7,370 nt of DNA from Dehalococcoidia bacterium (GTDB lineage Bacteria > Chloroflexota > Dehalococcoidia > GIF9 > AB-539-J10): contig JAGMDB010000146.1 in assembly GCA_023128875.1 (NCBI GenBank), positions 1 through 7,370 on the forward strand. Reading direction: 5' to 3'. Numbering within the stretch: position 1 is the first letter of the stretch; the number at the start of each line of letters is the position of its first letter. This document shows positions 1 through 6,465 of this stretch, piece after piece. Both the position numbers and the translations under genes were made by a program. Below the pieces are notes generated by a model, which saw only the letters and a program-made list of their open reading frames with translations, made no database searches and was not told the DNA's origin.

Positions 1-555
1 CCGATAACAATTCAAGAGGATGAGACACCGCATCCAGATACGACTTTGGATGGGCTGGCTAAGCTTCCACCCGCCTTCCGCCCCAATGGAACCATTACCG
101 TAGGCAATGCCCCACCTATCCCTGATGGAGCTTCAGCAGTGGTAGTAGCATCACGAGCAAAGGTTGACGAGCTTGGCATCAAGCCTTTGGGAAAAATTGT
201 CTCTTACGCTATTACAGCATGCGAACCCAAAAAATTTGCTACAGCGCCTGTTCAAGCTGTGCGAAAGGCTCTGAGAAGGGCAGGCTTGACGCTTAATGAT
301 ATTGACCTCATAGAGATCAATGAAGCTTTTGCTGCCCAAGTGATCGCCGTAATAAGAGCTTTAGAAATCGATGCAAGCAAAGTGAACATCCACGGGGGTG
401 GTGTTTCTTTAGGCCACCCTACCGGAATGTCCGGAAACAGGATAACGCTTGACGTTTTGAATTCCCTCAAGGAACGTGGCGGGCGCTATGGATTAGCCAC
501 TATTTGTGCCAACGGTGGCCATGGAGGGGCTATAGTTGTGGAATTAATTAAGTAA
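1..555 (+). CDS. acetyl-CoA acetyltransferase (thiolase), C-terminal part, cut by window start
   Basis: The frame is open from base 1, so the 5' end and the acyl-accepting active-site cysteine lie outside the window; an apparent TTG start at 46 is internal. About 184 residues remain, covering the end of the N-terminal half and the C-terminal thiolase domain. Visible family signatures are the GNA...DGASAVVVAS stretch, the NEAFAAQ loop (codons 319-339), the catalytic histidine in GGGVSLGHPTGMSG (His codon 415-417) and the C-terminal catalytic cysteine (codon 505-507) in CANGGHGG. Thiolases of this type condense two acetyl-CoA, or cleave 3-ketoacyl-CoA, in the cytoplasm. The usual C-terminal loop is C-x-G-G-G-x-G; here Asn replaces the first Gly and His sits before the last Gly pair, so substrate range may differ from standard acetoacetyl-CoA thiolases. 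A nitroreductase gene starts 18 bp after the stop, which suggests one operon. Family is sure; the exact substrate is not. Confidence 0.93.
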   Translation, partial: PITIQEDETPHPDTTLDGLAKLPPAFRPNGTITVGNAPPIPDGASAVVVASRAKVDELGIKPLGKIVSYAITACEPKKFATAPVQAVRKALRRAGLTLNDIDLIEINEAFAAQVIAVIRALEIDASKVNIHGGGVSLGHPTGMSGNRITLDVLNSLKERGGRYGLATICANGGHGGAIVVELIK

Positions 556-563
556 TTTTACTT

Positions 564-576
564 GGAGGGAGCTATG
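564..576 (+). promoter_or_regulatory. ribosome binding site deciding the nitroreductase start
   Basis: GGAGG at 564-568 lies 5 bases before ATG 574. An in-frame TTG at 562 overlaps this site and would place the Shine-Dalgarno inside the gene, so ATG 574 is the better start. Confidence 0.8.
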
Positions 577-1467
577 CCAGAAATTATTAAAGTCATTAGT
601 GGAGGAATCGAGTATACGAAGGAAGACCTAATGAAAATGGACCCCGTGCTTCTTCGCGCCCTACTTCACGAACGGGCACATCACAACATTGAGGTTCCCT
701 TTTACACCACTCTTCTTAAATGGAAAGGCAATCCAATGCCTAATTTTGGACAGCAAGCACAGATAGTATTTGACGTTTGGCAAGAAAGAGGATTTACTGA
801 GGATACTCCAGATATTGCCTGGGTTAAGGAATATCTTGCCATCGCAAAGAAGATTCGGGCCGGACAGAAAATTGAGTGGACTGAGCCTCTTCCTACTCCT
901 TTTACTGATGAAGAAATGGCAGTAGTGAATAAGCTGATTTATGGGCGTCATTCAATACGTGATTGGCTCGATAAACCGGTCCCTGATGATATGATTGAAA
1001 AAATCCTTGAGGCAGGCAGAGCAGCACCAATCGGCTGCAATCTTGACGAAGTTCGTTTCATCGTGATTAGAGAACCCGAAGAGGCCAAGATGGTAACGAG
1101 TGATATTTCCACCCAAAACGCAGTCATAATAGTTATTTGCTATGATACAAGAATTCCTAAAGTAGTCGGGCAGGACCGTTCAGTACCTCAGAATGCAGGA
1201 TTCGACGCTGCTGCAGCGGCTGATCACATGCTGCTCATGGCTCATGCCCTTGGTTTGGGTGGAGTTTGGCTATCTGAGAATAAGACGAAAGCGGCAGCAG
1301 AAAAGTTTAAAGAACAATATGGCCTTCCTGTTTATATTGAAGTGGCTCTGCATATAGCGGTTGGTTGGACTGCAATAGGAACGATTAAATCGAAGAGGCT
1401 GCCACTCACAGATATGATGATACAAAGAAGGGGGATGTGTTCAGATTTTGGGGGAAAGAGAATTTGA
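574..1467 (+). CDS. nitroreductase-family FMN protein with N-terminal extension
   Basis: This 297-residue protein has its nitroreductase core at about residues 113-280. Seen in the sequence: RHSIRDW (125-131), matching the RxSxR motif that contacts the FMN phosphate; AAPIGCNLDEVRF (150-162), in the place of the usual APSxxNxQPWxF; the helix FDAAAAADHMLLMAHALGLGGVWL (210-233, residues not all conserved in the family); and a typical C-terminal RLPLTDMM. Family members use NAD(P)H and FMN to reduce nitro groups, quinones, enoates or flavins in the cytoplasm. The first 110 or so residues (HERAHHNIEVPFYTTLLKW and onward) are not part of the standard fold, which is usually 170-220 residues, and I do not recognise them. 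The gene follows a thiolase by 18 bp, so a role in reducing an acyl or aromatic intermediate is possible but unproven. The last ten residues (MCSDFGGKRI) look like an added tail running into the decayed cutA behind it. Confidence 0.85.
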   Translation: MPEIIKVISGGIEYTKEDLMKMDPVLLRALLHERAHHNIEVPFYTTLLKWKGNPMPNFGQQAQIVFDVWQERGFTEDTPDIAWVKEYLAIAKKIRAGQKIEWTEPLPTPFTDEEMAVVNKLIYGRHSIRDWLDKPVPDDMIEKILEAGRAAPIGCNLDEVRFIVIREPEEAKMVTSDISTQNAVIIVICYDTRIPKVVGQDRSVPQNAGFDAAAAADHMLLMAHALGLGGVWLSENKTKAAAEKFKEQYGLPVYIEVALHIAVGWTAIGTIKSKRLPLTDMMIQRRGMCSDFGGKRI

Positions 1468-1468
1468 A

Positions 1469-1695
1469 CGAGGCGCCGGGGCGATAGCGGAGCTCAAGGT
1501 ATCGCTTACCCACAGGAAGGCAGCCTGTGTAAACATCGTGCCGAGGATTAACTCATTCTTCTCCTGGCACGGCAATCTTGATTCAGCCCAAGAGAGCCTT
1601 TTAATCGTCAAAGCTAAAGCATCGAATTAAATGAAATTGTCAGATTAGTCAGAGAGATTCACAGCTATGATATTTCTGAAATAATCGCTATCTAG
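1469..1695 (+). pseudogene. cutA: decayed cutA (divalent-cation tolerance protein) remnant
   Basis: Two adjoining frames together read as most of a CutA protein. The first (codons 1481-1627) contains AIAELKV, then RKAACVNIVP (1514-1543), INSFFSWHGNLDSAQESLLIVK (from 1547; this matches the family's VTSxYxWEGKxxxxxExLLxxK) and ends at TAA 1628-1630. The second, shifted by -1, runs from 1621 as IELNEIVRLVREIHSYDISEIIAI, which matches the family's LVxxVxxLHPYxVPEIIAL, and stops at TAG 1693. The first beta strand and start are not recognisable, and the expected end (GNxDYLxWI) is only faintly echoed after 1695. CutA is normally an intact trimer-forming protein of about 100-110 residues, so missing start, frameshift and two stops mean a dead gene. 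Known CutA proteins are linked to copper and other metal tolerance. The family call is firm; inactivation could in principle be a sequencing error at the shift, but the absent 5' end argues against that. Confidence 0.82.
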
Positions 1696-1745
1696 ACTAT
1701 CAGCTACATTTGGTATTAGTAGTTCGAGTGAATGTTTAAGATTTT

Positions 1746-1760
1746 GGAGGTGGAGCTATG
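1746..1760 (+). promoter_or_regulatory. ribosome binding site for the flavoprotein gene
   Basis: GGAGG at 1746-1750 lies 7 bases before ATG 1758, with a second partial site GGAG at 1752-1755. This supports 1758 as the start. Confidence 0.75.
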
Positions 1761-3449
1761 GAAAGGCAGAATAACATAGTTATCATTGGCGGTACGGCGT
1801 GTGGTCCGAAGGCTGCAGCTAGGGCGCGGCGCTGTGACCCACAAGCTCGGATAACCATAGTGGAGCAGGGGGAAGATTTATCTACGGCAACTTGTGGGCT
1901 ACCGTATTACGTTTCGGGGGTAATCGATAGTCAGAACGATTTAGTAGTGCGTAGGCATGACTTCTTCAGGAATGTAATGAATATGCAGGTGCTAACCCGC
2001 ACTAAGGCTTTAGCTATTAAACGCAAAGCTCATGAGGTCGAGAGCCTCAACTTGGAGACGAATCGTGTTTCAACCATCGCATACGATAAACTCGTACTAG
2101 CGACAGGCAGCATACCGGTGATGCCAAACTTAGAAGGGAGAGACCTCAGAGGCATTTTCACCTTAGCCAAAATCAAAGATGCAAATGCTATTCGTAATCT
2201 AATCTCCCCGCGTGAAATTAAGAGGGTAGTCATTTTAGGTGCTGGTTTGATAGGTCTAGAAATGGCTGAAGCCTTTGTTTCCCGAGGGCTAGGGGTCACT
2301 GTAATCGAGGCCTTGGACTGGGTGCTGCCGGGACTCCTTGATTTTGAGGTTGCTGCCTACATCGAAAGACATTTGCGAGGTAAGGGTGTAAACTTACTAC
2401 TGAGACAGCGTGTCCTTGGGTTTGAGGGTGACGGGAATGGTTGGGTACGCAAGGTTACTACTAGTGACGGTGAACTTGAAACCAATCTAGTGTTGCTGGC
2501 TCTTGGTGGAAGGCCAGATACTAAGCTAGCCCAAGATGCTGAGTTGACCATTGGCTCTACAGGAGGCATCTCTGTCAATCAATACCTCCAGACAAGCGAC
2601 CCAGACATCTATGCTGGCGGAGACTGCATAGAGAATATCAATCGGATTACCAAACAAAAGGTGCTTGCTCCTCTGGGCTCTACAGCCAACAAACATGGTA
2701 GGGTGATTGGAACTAACGTGTCCGGCGGGCGTGAAACTTTCCCCGGTGTGTTGAGCACCGCTACTGTGAAAGTCTTTGACTACAATGTGGCATGCGTCGG
2801 CCTTAGTGAATCACAGGCACGTGAGGCTGGCTACGATGTGGTAACATGTCTTGTTCCAGGGTATGAATATGCTACCTATTATCCGAATGGTAAAGAGATT
2901 CTGGTCAAGCTCGTTGCTGAAAAATCCGATAACAGGCTCTTAGGTGGGCAGGTAGTCGGACCAGGCGAGACTGCAAAACGTGTTGATGTGCTGGCTACCG
3001 CTTTAGCGTTTGGCGCTACTGTTAATGATCTGGCTAATTTAGACTTGGCTTATGCACCACCGTATAGCAGTGCTCTGGACCCATTACATAACGCAGCCAA
3101 CGTCATCCGTAATAAGCAATTAGGGTATGCCAAAGCATTGACTCCCATGGAGGTCAAGAATAAGCTTGACAACGGAGATGATTTCTTTCTCTTAGATGTT
3201 CGCTCGCCAGCCGAATGGGGAACTTGTCGCATAGAAGCGACGCAAGCTAGGCTGCTGCCTCTAAGAGAGCTTCGGGCTAGGCTTAATGAGCTTCCCAAAG
3301 ATGGGGAGATAGTCACTTTCTGCCAGACAAGCGTGCGTGCCTATCAAGCGCAGCGAATACTCAACGGTGCTGGCTTTGACAGCGTCAAATTCATGGATGG
3401 CAGCATTGCTGCTTGGCCATACGAGACATTAGAGACGAGATCATGTTAG
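1758..3449 (+). CDS. CoA-disulfide reductase-like FAD/NAD(P) oxidoreductase with C-terminal rhodanese domain
   Basis: This 563-residue protein belongs to the pyridine nucleotide-disulfide oxidoreductase family. In order: FAD-binding Rossmann motif IIGGTACGPKAAARARR (9-25); single redox cysteine C46 in STATCGLPYY, as in CoA-disulfide reductases, which use one cysteine and not a CxxC pair; ATGS (115-118); NAD(P)-binding motif VVILGAGLIGLEMAEAF (157-173); second FAD motif DIYAGGDC (283-290); dimerisation domain about 330-450 ending in APPYSSALDP (Y436 is the likely conserved tyrosine); and a rhodanese domain about 461-556 with DVRSPAEW and active-site loop CQTSVR (C522). Relatives reduce CoA disulfide, CoA persulfide or polysulfide with NAD(P)H (CoADR-RHD, Npsr/Nsr types) in the cytoplasm. 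Rhodanese plus C46 suggests sulfane-sulfur transfer to the flavin site. The desulfidase gene 40 bp downstream fits sulfide or persulfide handling. A cysteine at position 15 inside the FAD glycine loop is unusual. Family certain; physiological substrate inferred. Confidence 0.92.
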   Translation: MERQNNIVIIGGTACGPKAAARARRCDPQARITIVEQGEDLSTATCGLPYYVSGVIDSQNDLVVRRHDFFRNVMNMQVLTRTKALAIKRKAHEVESLNLETNRVSTIAYDKLVLATGSIPVMPNLEGRDLRGIFTLAKIKDANAIRNLISPREIKRVVILGAGLIGLEMAEAFVSRGLGVTVIEALDWVLPGLLDFEVAAYIERHLRGKGVNLLLRQRVLGFEGDGNGWVRKVTTSDGELETNLVLLALGGRPDTKLAQDAELTIGSTGGISVNQYLQTSDPDIYAGGDCIENINRITKQKVLAPLGSTANKHGRVIGTNVSGGRETFPGVLSTATVKVFDYNVACVGLSESQAREAGYDVVTCLVPGYEYATYYPNGKEILVKLVAEKSDNRLLGGQVVGPGETAKRVDVLATALAFGATVNDLANLDLAYAPPYSSALDPLHNAANVIRNKQLGYAKALTPMEVKNKLDNGDDFFLLDVRSPAEWGTCRIEATQARLLPLRELRARLNELPKDGEIVTFCQTSVRAYQAQRILNGAGFDSVKFMDGSIAAWPYETLETRSC

Positions 3450-3458
3450 GTATTGTTG

Positions 3459-3496
3459 CTATCAATTTAGATGGAGGACGAATTAAAAATTGATAG
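3459..3496 (+). promoter_or_regulatory. 10-bp inverted repeat around the desulfidase ribosome binding site and TTG start
   Basis: CTATCAATTT at 3459-3468 is a perfect inverted repeat of AAATTGATAG at 3487-3496. The 18-base interval (3469-3486) holds the GGAGG at 3473-3477. The right arm contains the TTG start codon at 3490-3492. As RNA this would be an AU-rich hairpin that exposes the Shine-Dalgarno in the loop and buries the start codon in the stem; as DNA it could be a dimeric operator. The repeat is seen directly; its function is inference. Confidence 0.6.
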
Positions 3497-4941
3497 ATGT
3501 TGGTAAGCTTTTTCATGAAAGCATTAAGGACTCTATAGGGTGTACTGAACCAGCTGCAATCGCTTTAGCTGTTTCAACAGCATTTAATGCTATCAATGAA
3601 AGATTACCCGTAGACTATCTAAACAAAAAGCTAGATTTGCCTCCGAAAAAAATCGGTGAGGAAATTGAGAACATTACAGTTAAAACAGATAAGCAAGTCT
3701 TCAAAAATGCTTTGCACGCAGGTATTTCATATAAATATGGATTAAAAGGGATTAATAGCGCTGCCGCATTGGGTGTATTTTGTGACCCTGGTAAGAACCT
3801 AGGACTATTTGATGGCTTAAGTGAAGAGAAAGCTTCAGAGACTGCTAATTTGCTGAATGAGGGAAAGGTTGATGTTACTCCTGACTATGAATGGGATGAA
3901 CTTCGAATCGAGGCCAGAGTTAGAACTAAGGATAGAACAGGGGTAGCTTACATAGTTAAAGACCATTCTAATATTACCTATATCGAGGTTGATGGAAAGC
4001 CTAAGCTTGAAAAGCCTGAGACACAGGATGAGGCAGACAGATTGAGAAGTCTGCAGCGGTTAAGTGACTTTGTTAAGATTATTGAAGAGGATTTACCTCG
4101 TCAAGTTAATGGTAAGCGTGCCGAAAGGAGGATTGAAGATGCGATAAAGACCAATCATAAAGCGTCCCTAATCGCGGAGAGAAGTTTTTTAGAGCTTGGT
4201 AGAAAGAGCCTCAGCCTCCCCATCAAGAACTTTGTGAGCGAAGGGTATGCGGGTACCGATTACATAAATTTGGCTAAGGAGAAAGTCAGTCTAGCTACAG
4301 AGGGAAGAATGGTCGGCTTTGACATTAGAGTAATGACCTGTGCTGGCTCTGGAAACATGGGATTAGTAGCAACCCTACCGTTAATAGCAATAGCCTTGTC
4401 AGAGTTTAGAAAGAAGTGCCCGGCGTCTGATGTAAAGTGGGATTCAATAATAGAAGCGATGGAAGAGAGAACCCCTGAAGACTGGGAAAAGTTAATTAGA
4501 GCCACTGCTTTGGTCCATTTAATTGCAAATTATGTAACTATATACTCAGGCAGGTTATCAGCATTGTGCGGAGGCGGCATTAAGGCTGGTATCGGGGTAG
4601 CCGCAGGAATTGCATATTACCTTACTGCGCCAAATGATAAGAATAAGGTTGGGATAATTGGACAAGCAATAAATAATATGGCAGGAGGCGTCGTTGGTAT
4701 GATCTGTGACGGTGCGAAAAGAGGATGTGCCCTGAAACTTAGAGCAGCTACAGGAGCGGCTATCGAAAGTGCCTTGCTTGCTTGTCAAGGCCTTGGTTTA
4801 TCATACGGTGATGGTATTGTAAATGAAGATGCAATGGTTACCTTACAGCATATCGGTGGAATATCTAAGGCAATGGAAAGCGTCGATAGAAAAATTATCG
4901 AATTTCTACAGGATTTACCACCTAAAACTAAGTGTGGTTAG
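3490..4941 (+). CDS. L-cysteine desulfidase (CyuA/YhaM, UPF0597, serine dehydratase alpha-like) family protein
   Basis: This 483-residue protein matches the UPF0597 family, whose studied members (Methanocaldococcus CdsB, E. coli CyuA/YhaM) use a [4Fe-4S] cluster to split L-cysteine into pyruvate, ammonia and sulfide in the cytoplasm. Seen here: N-terminal GCTEPAAIA with C18, the position of the catalytic cysteine; MTCAGSGNMG (C284); ALCGGGIKAGIGVAAG (C360); and MICDGAKRGCALKL (C406 and C413, seven apart). C360, C406 and C413 are the likely cluster ligands by their spacing. The start is TTG 3490: an in-frame TAA at 3484 excludes anything earlier, and the distance to GCTEP fits the family. The GGAGG is 12 bases away, longer than usual. 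Family length is nearer 430; the extra residues lie about 170-250 in a charged, probably helical stretch. The next gene starts 10 bp after the stop, so the two are coupled. Serine as substrate is a lesser possibility. Confidence 0.9.
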   Translation: MIDVGKLFHESIKDSIGCTEPAAIALAVSTAFNAINERLPVDYLNKKLDLPPKKIGEEIENITVKTDKQVFKNALHAGISYKYGLKGINSAAALGVFCDPGKNLGLFDGLSEEKASETANLLNEGKVDVTPDYEWDELRIEARVRTKDRTGVAYIVKDHSNITYIEVDGKPKLEKPETQDEADRLRSLQRLSDFVKIIEEDLPRQVNGKRAERRIEDAIKTNHKASLIAERSFLELGRKSLSLPIKNFVSEGYAGTDYINLAKEKVSLATEGRMVGFDIRVMTCAGSGNMGLVATLPLIAIALSEFRKKCPASDVKWDSIIEAMEERTPEDWEKLIRATALVHLIANYVTIYSGRLSALCGGGIKAGIGVAAGIAYYLTAPNDKNKVGIIGQAINNMAGGVVGMICDGAKRGCALKLRAATGAAIESALLACQGLGLSYGDGIVNEDAMVTLQHIGGISKAMESVDRKIIEFLQDLPPKTKCG

Positions 4942-4954
4942 GAGACATTGCATG
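4941..4954 (+). promoter_or_regulatory. ribosome binding site overlapping the desulfidase stop, deciding the amidohydrolase start
   Basis: GGAG at 4941-4944 begins on the last base of the desulfidase TAG (4939-4941) and lies 7 bases before ATG 4952. This indicates translational coupling and argues for ATG 4952 over an in-frame ATG at 4823 that would overlap the desulfidase by 119 bases. Confidence 0.75.
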
Positions 4955-6133
4955 AACAGCTTAGACACAGAAGCACTGAAGGCTTCAGTCATAAAGGAAG
5001 TAGACGCTAACTATAGCCAGCTCAGTGAACTGAGTTTAAGGATCCATTCCAATCCCGAGTTAGCTTTCCACGAAATAAGGGCAGCTGCCTGGCTAAGCCA
5101 ATACTTGAAGCAAAATGGCTTCTCTATAGAAGAAGGGATCTGCGATTTACCAACCGCTTTTAAGGCAAGTTATGGACGAGGGAAACCGAATATCGCTATT
5201 CTGGCTGAATATGACGCCTTACCTGACCTTGGCCATGCCTGCGGTCATAATCTAATATGTACTATGGCAGTTGGTGCGGCAACAGCGTCCAAGCTAGTTG
5301 TTGACCAACTCGTGGGTAGTATCTCTATTATTGGCACGCCAGCTGAGGAAATATACGGAGGAAAAGCAATAATGGCTGATAGGGGAGCTTTCGATAATTT
5401 AGATGTGGCTATGATGGTACATCCTGGGCAGGATAATAGGGCCATCTACTACTCCTTTGCTGCCCAGGCTCTAGAAGTTGAATTCTTTGGTAAGGCAGCT
5501 CATGCCGCACGCCAACCAGAGCAGGGTATCAATGCTCTAGAGGCAATGCTTCAGTCTTTCACCGCCATCAATTCTCTCAGGCAACATATTCGAGAGAAAG
5601 CACGAATTCATGGCATTATCACCGATGGTGGGGCTGCAGCTAATATTGTTCCAGCGCATAGTGCCGCAAACTTCCTTGTACGTGCTGCAGATGATGCTTA
5701 TCTTAATGAGCTAAAACAGAAGGTTCTGAATTGCTTTATTGGGGCCGCTGTAGCTAGTGGCGCCCGCCTGGAGTATAAGTGGGGAGGTATACGCTATGCT
5801 CCCATGCGAAACAATCTAACCCTAGCTCAACTCTTCAGCCAGAACATGCAATCTCTGGGACGCGAAATGAGAGTACCTGATCCCAGTGAAATCCAAGGCA
5901 GCACTGATATGGGTAATGTTAGCCAGTTGGTGCCTAGTATTCATGGTTTTGTGGGCATCACCTCAACGGATGTAGCACTCCACACACCTGAGTTTGCCTC
6001 AGCGGCTGTCTCAGACGCAGGTATTCATGGTCTCCTTGATGGTGCCAAAGCTCTGGCTATGACCATTGTTGACCTAGTGGGTAAGCCTGAACTAACCATC
6101 AAGATTAAGGAAGAGTTCCAACGAGGCAGATAA
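4952..6133 (+). CDS. M20 family (M20D-type) metal-dependent amidohydrolase
   Basis: This 393-residue protein has the two-domain build of M20D amidohydrolases (AbgB, hippurate/IAA-amino acid hydrolase, aminoacylase relatives). Metal-site features visible are GHACGHN (C97 and H99), GTPAEE (E132/E133), VHPG (H157) and a C-terminal ALHTPEF (H344). The sequence ILAEYDALPDLGHACGHN (83-100) is the family hallmark and closely resembles the AbgB branch. The lid and dimerisation domain spans about 172-285, with FFGKAAHAARQPEQGINALEA and GGAAANIVPAHSAANFLVRA. GSTDMGNVS (317-325) is also typical. Members hydrolyse N-acyl or peptide-like amide bonds to free an amino acid, usually with Zn, Mn or Ni, in the cytoplasm; no signal peptide is seen. 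Its tight coupling to the desulfidase suggests that it supplies an amino acid, perhaps cysteine from an N-acyl or gamma-linked conjugate, but the substrate cannot be read from the sequence. It appears complete, with all expected ligands. Confidence 0.92.
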   Translation: MNSLDTEALKASVIKEVDANYSQLSELSLRIHSNPELAFHEIRAAAWLSQYLKQNGFSIEEGICDLPTAFKASYGRGKPNIAILAEYDALPDLGHACGHNLICTMAVGAATASKLVVDQLVGSISIIGTPAEEIYGGKAIMADRGAFDNLDVAMMVHPGQDNRAIYYSFAAQALEVEFFGKAAHAARQPEQGINALEAMLQSFTAINSLRQHIREKARIHGIITDGGAAANIVPAHSAANFLVRAADDAYLNELKQKVLNCFIGAAVASGARLEYKWGGIRYAPMRNNLTLAQLFSQNMQSLGREMRVPDPSEIQGSTDMGNVSQLVPSIHGFVGITSTDVALHTPEFASAAVSDAGIHGLLDGAKALAMTIVDLVGKPELTIKIKEEFQRGR

Positions 6134-6312
6134 TCACCATTCCGAGACTAGGCTAGGGGGTACTTGTTGGCTCAATGCTGGCAAGGAGCATACTTTGGAG
6201 AACGAAGCTGCGAGTATGCCATTGTCTAAGGGCCATATTTAGTGGGGAGTCTGCTGGTGGTTTTCGGGCTACTGGGCATTTTGTAGAAATATCCTGAAAG
6301 TGGAGGTGCCAA
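6134..6312. other. non-coding stretch between amidohydrolase and the 6313 frame
   Basis: No frame on either strand looks like a real protein here: + strand frames are broken, and the open - strand frames (6153-6417) have a low-complexity Ser/Leu character, no convincing ribosome binding site, and run against every neighbour. No clear hairpin followed by a T run was seen, so transcription from the amidohydrolase may continue into the RidA gene. Confidence 0.5.
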
Positions 6313-6465
6313 ATGTGAAAGATCCAAGCAAACAAGGGAAGCATATACAAAGTATCCAAAGCAATTGAAGAAGAACTGGACAAGCTGGGTGTGGCTGTTT
6401 CTGCCAAAGACTATCATGGTGACGAAGGAGTGAAAAGCAATGAAGATAGAGAGTTTTGCGGGTGA
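6313..6465 (+). pseudogene. unrecognised short protein-like frame with TGA directly after its ATG
   Basis: GGAGG at 6302-6306 is well placed (6 bases) before ATG 6313, but the next codon is TGA (6316-6318). The frame then runs on to TGA 6463 with a convincing protein-like composition, including GSIYKVSKAIEEELDKLG and VAVSAKDYHGDEGVKS, which looks like an amphipathic helix followed by a strand. An alternative GTG start at 6315 in another frame gives only 17 codons (to TGA 6366-6368); a frameshift near 6336-6340 would join it to the longer frame. The 3' end overlaps the RidA gene by 26 bases and carries that gene's ribosome binding site. I do not recognise a family. Most likely it is a remnant of a broken gene; a translated leader or a rare recoding event are less likely. 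Confidence 0.4.
6424..6442 (+). promoter_or_regulatory. ribosome binding site for the RidA-family gene
   Basis: GAAGGAG at 6424-6430 lies 9 bases before ATG 6440, supporting that start. Confidence 0.65.

Noticed and set aside
558..1760. Nearly identical leader sequences before two genes (TTGGAGG...GAGCTATG at 562-576 and 1744-1760)
   Set aside because: The similarity is about 15 bases and mostly consists of the Shine-Dalgarno itself; it is not evidence for a repeat or duplication.
4823..4951. Upstream extension of the amidohydrolase to an in-frame ATG at 4823
   Set aside because: It would overlap the desulfidase by 119 bases, adds residues unlike the M20 N-terminus, and a good GGAG sits 7 bases before ATG 4952.
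6134..6300. Search for an intrinsic terminator after the amidohydrolase
   Set aside because: No GC-rich stem followed by a T run could be found by eye; only scattered G-rich words without complementary arms.
6313..6350. Selenocysteine at the TGA 6316-6318
   Set aside because: I see no stable hairpin in the bases right after the TGA as a bacterial SECIS needs, and Sec at residue 2 would be very odd; a broken gene or leader is simpler.
6153..6417. Two overlapping open frames on the - strand
   Set aside because: Low-complexity composition, no convincing ribosome binding site, opposite to all neighbours, and partly antisense to the protein-like 6313-6465 frame.
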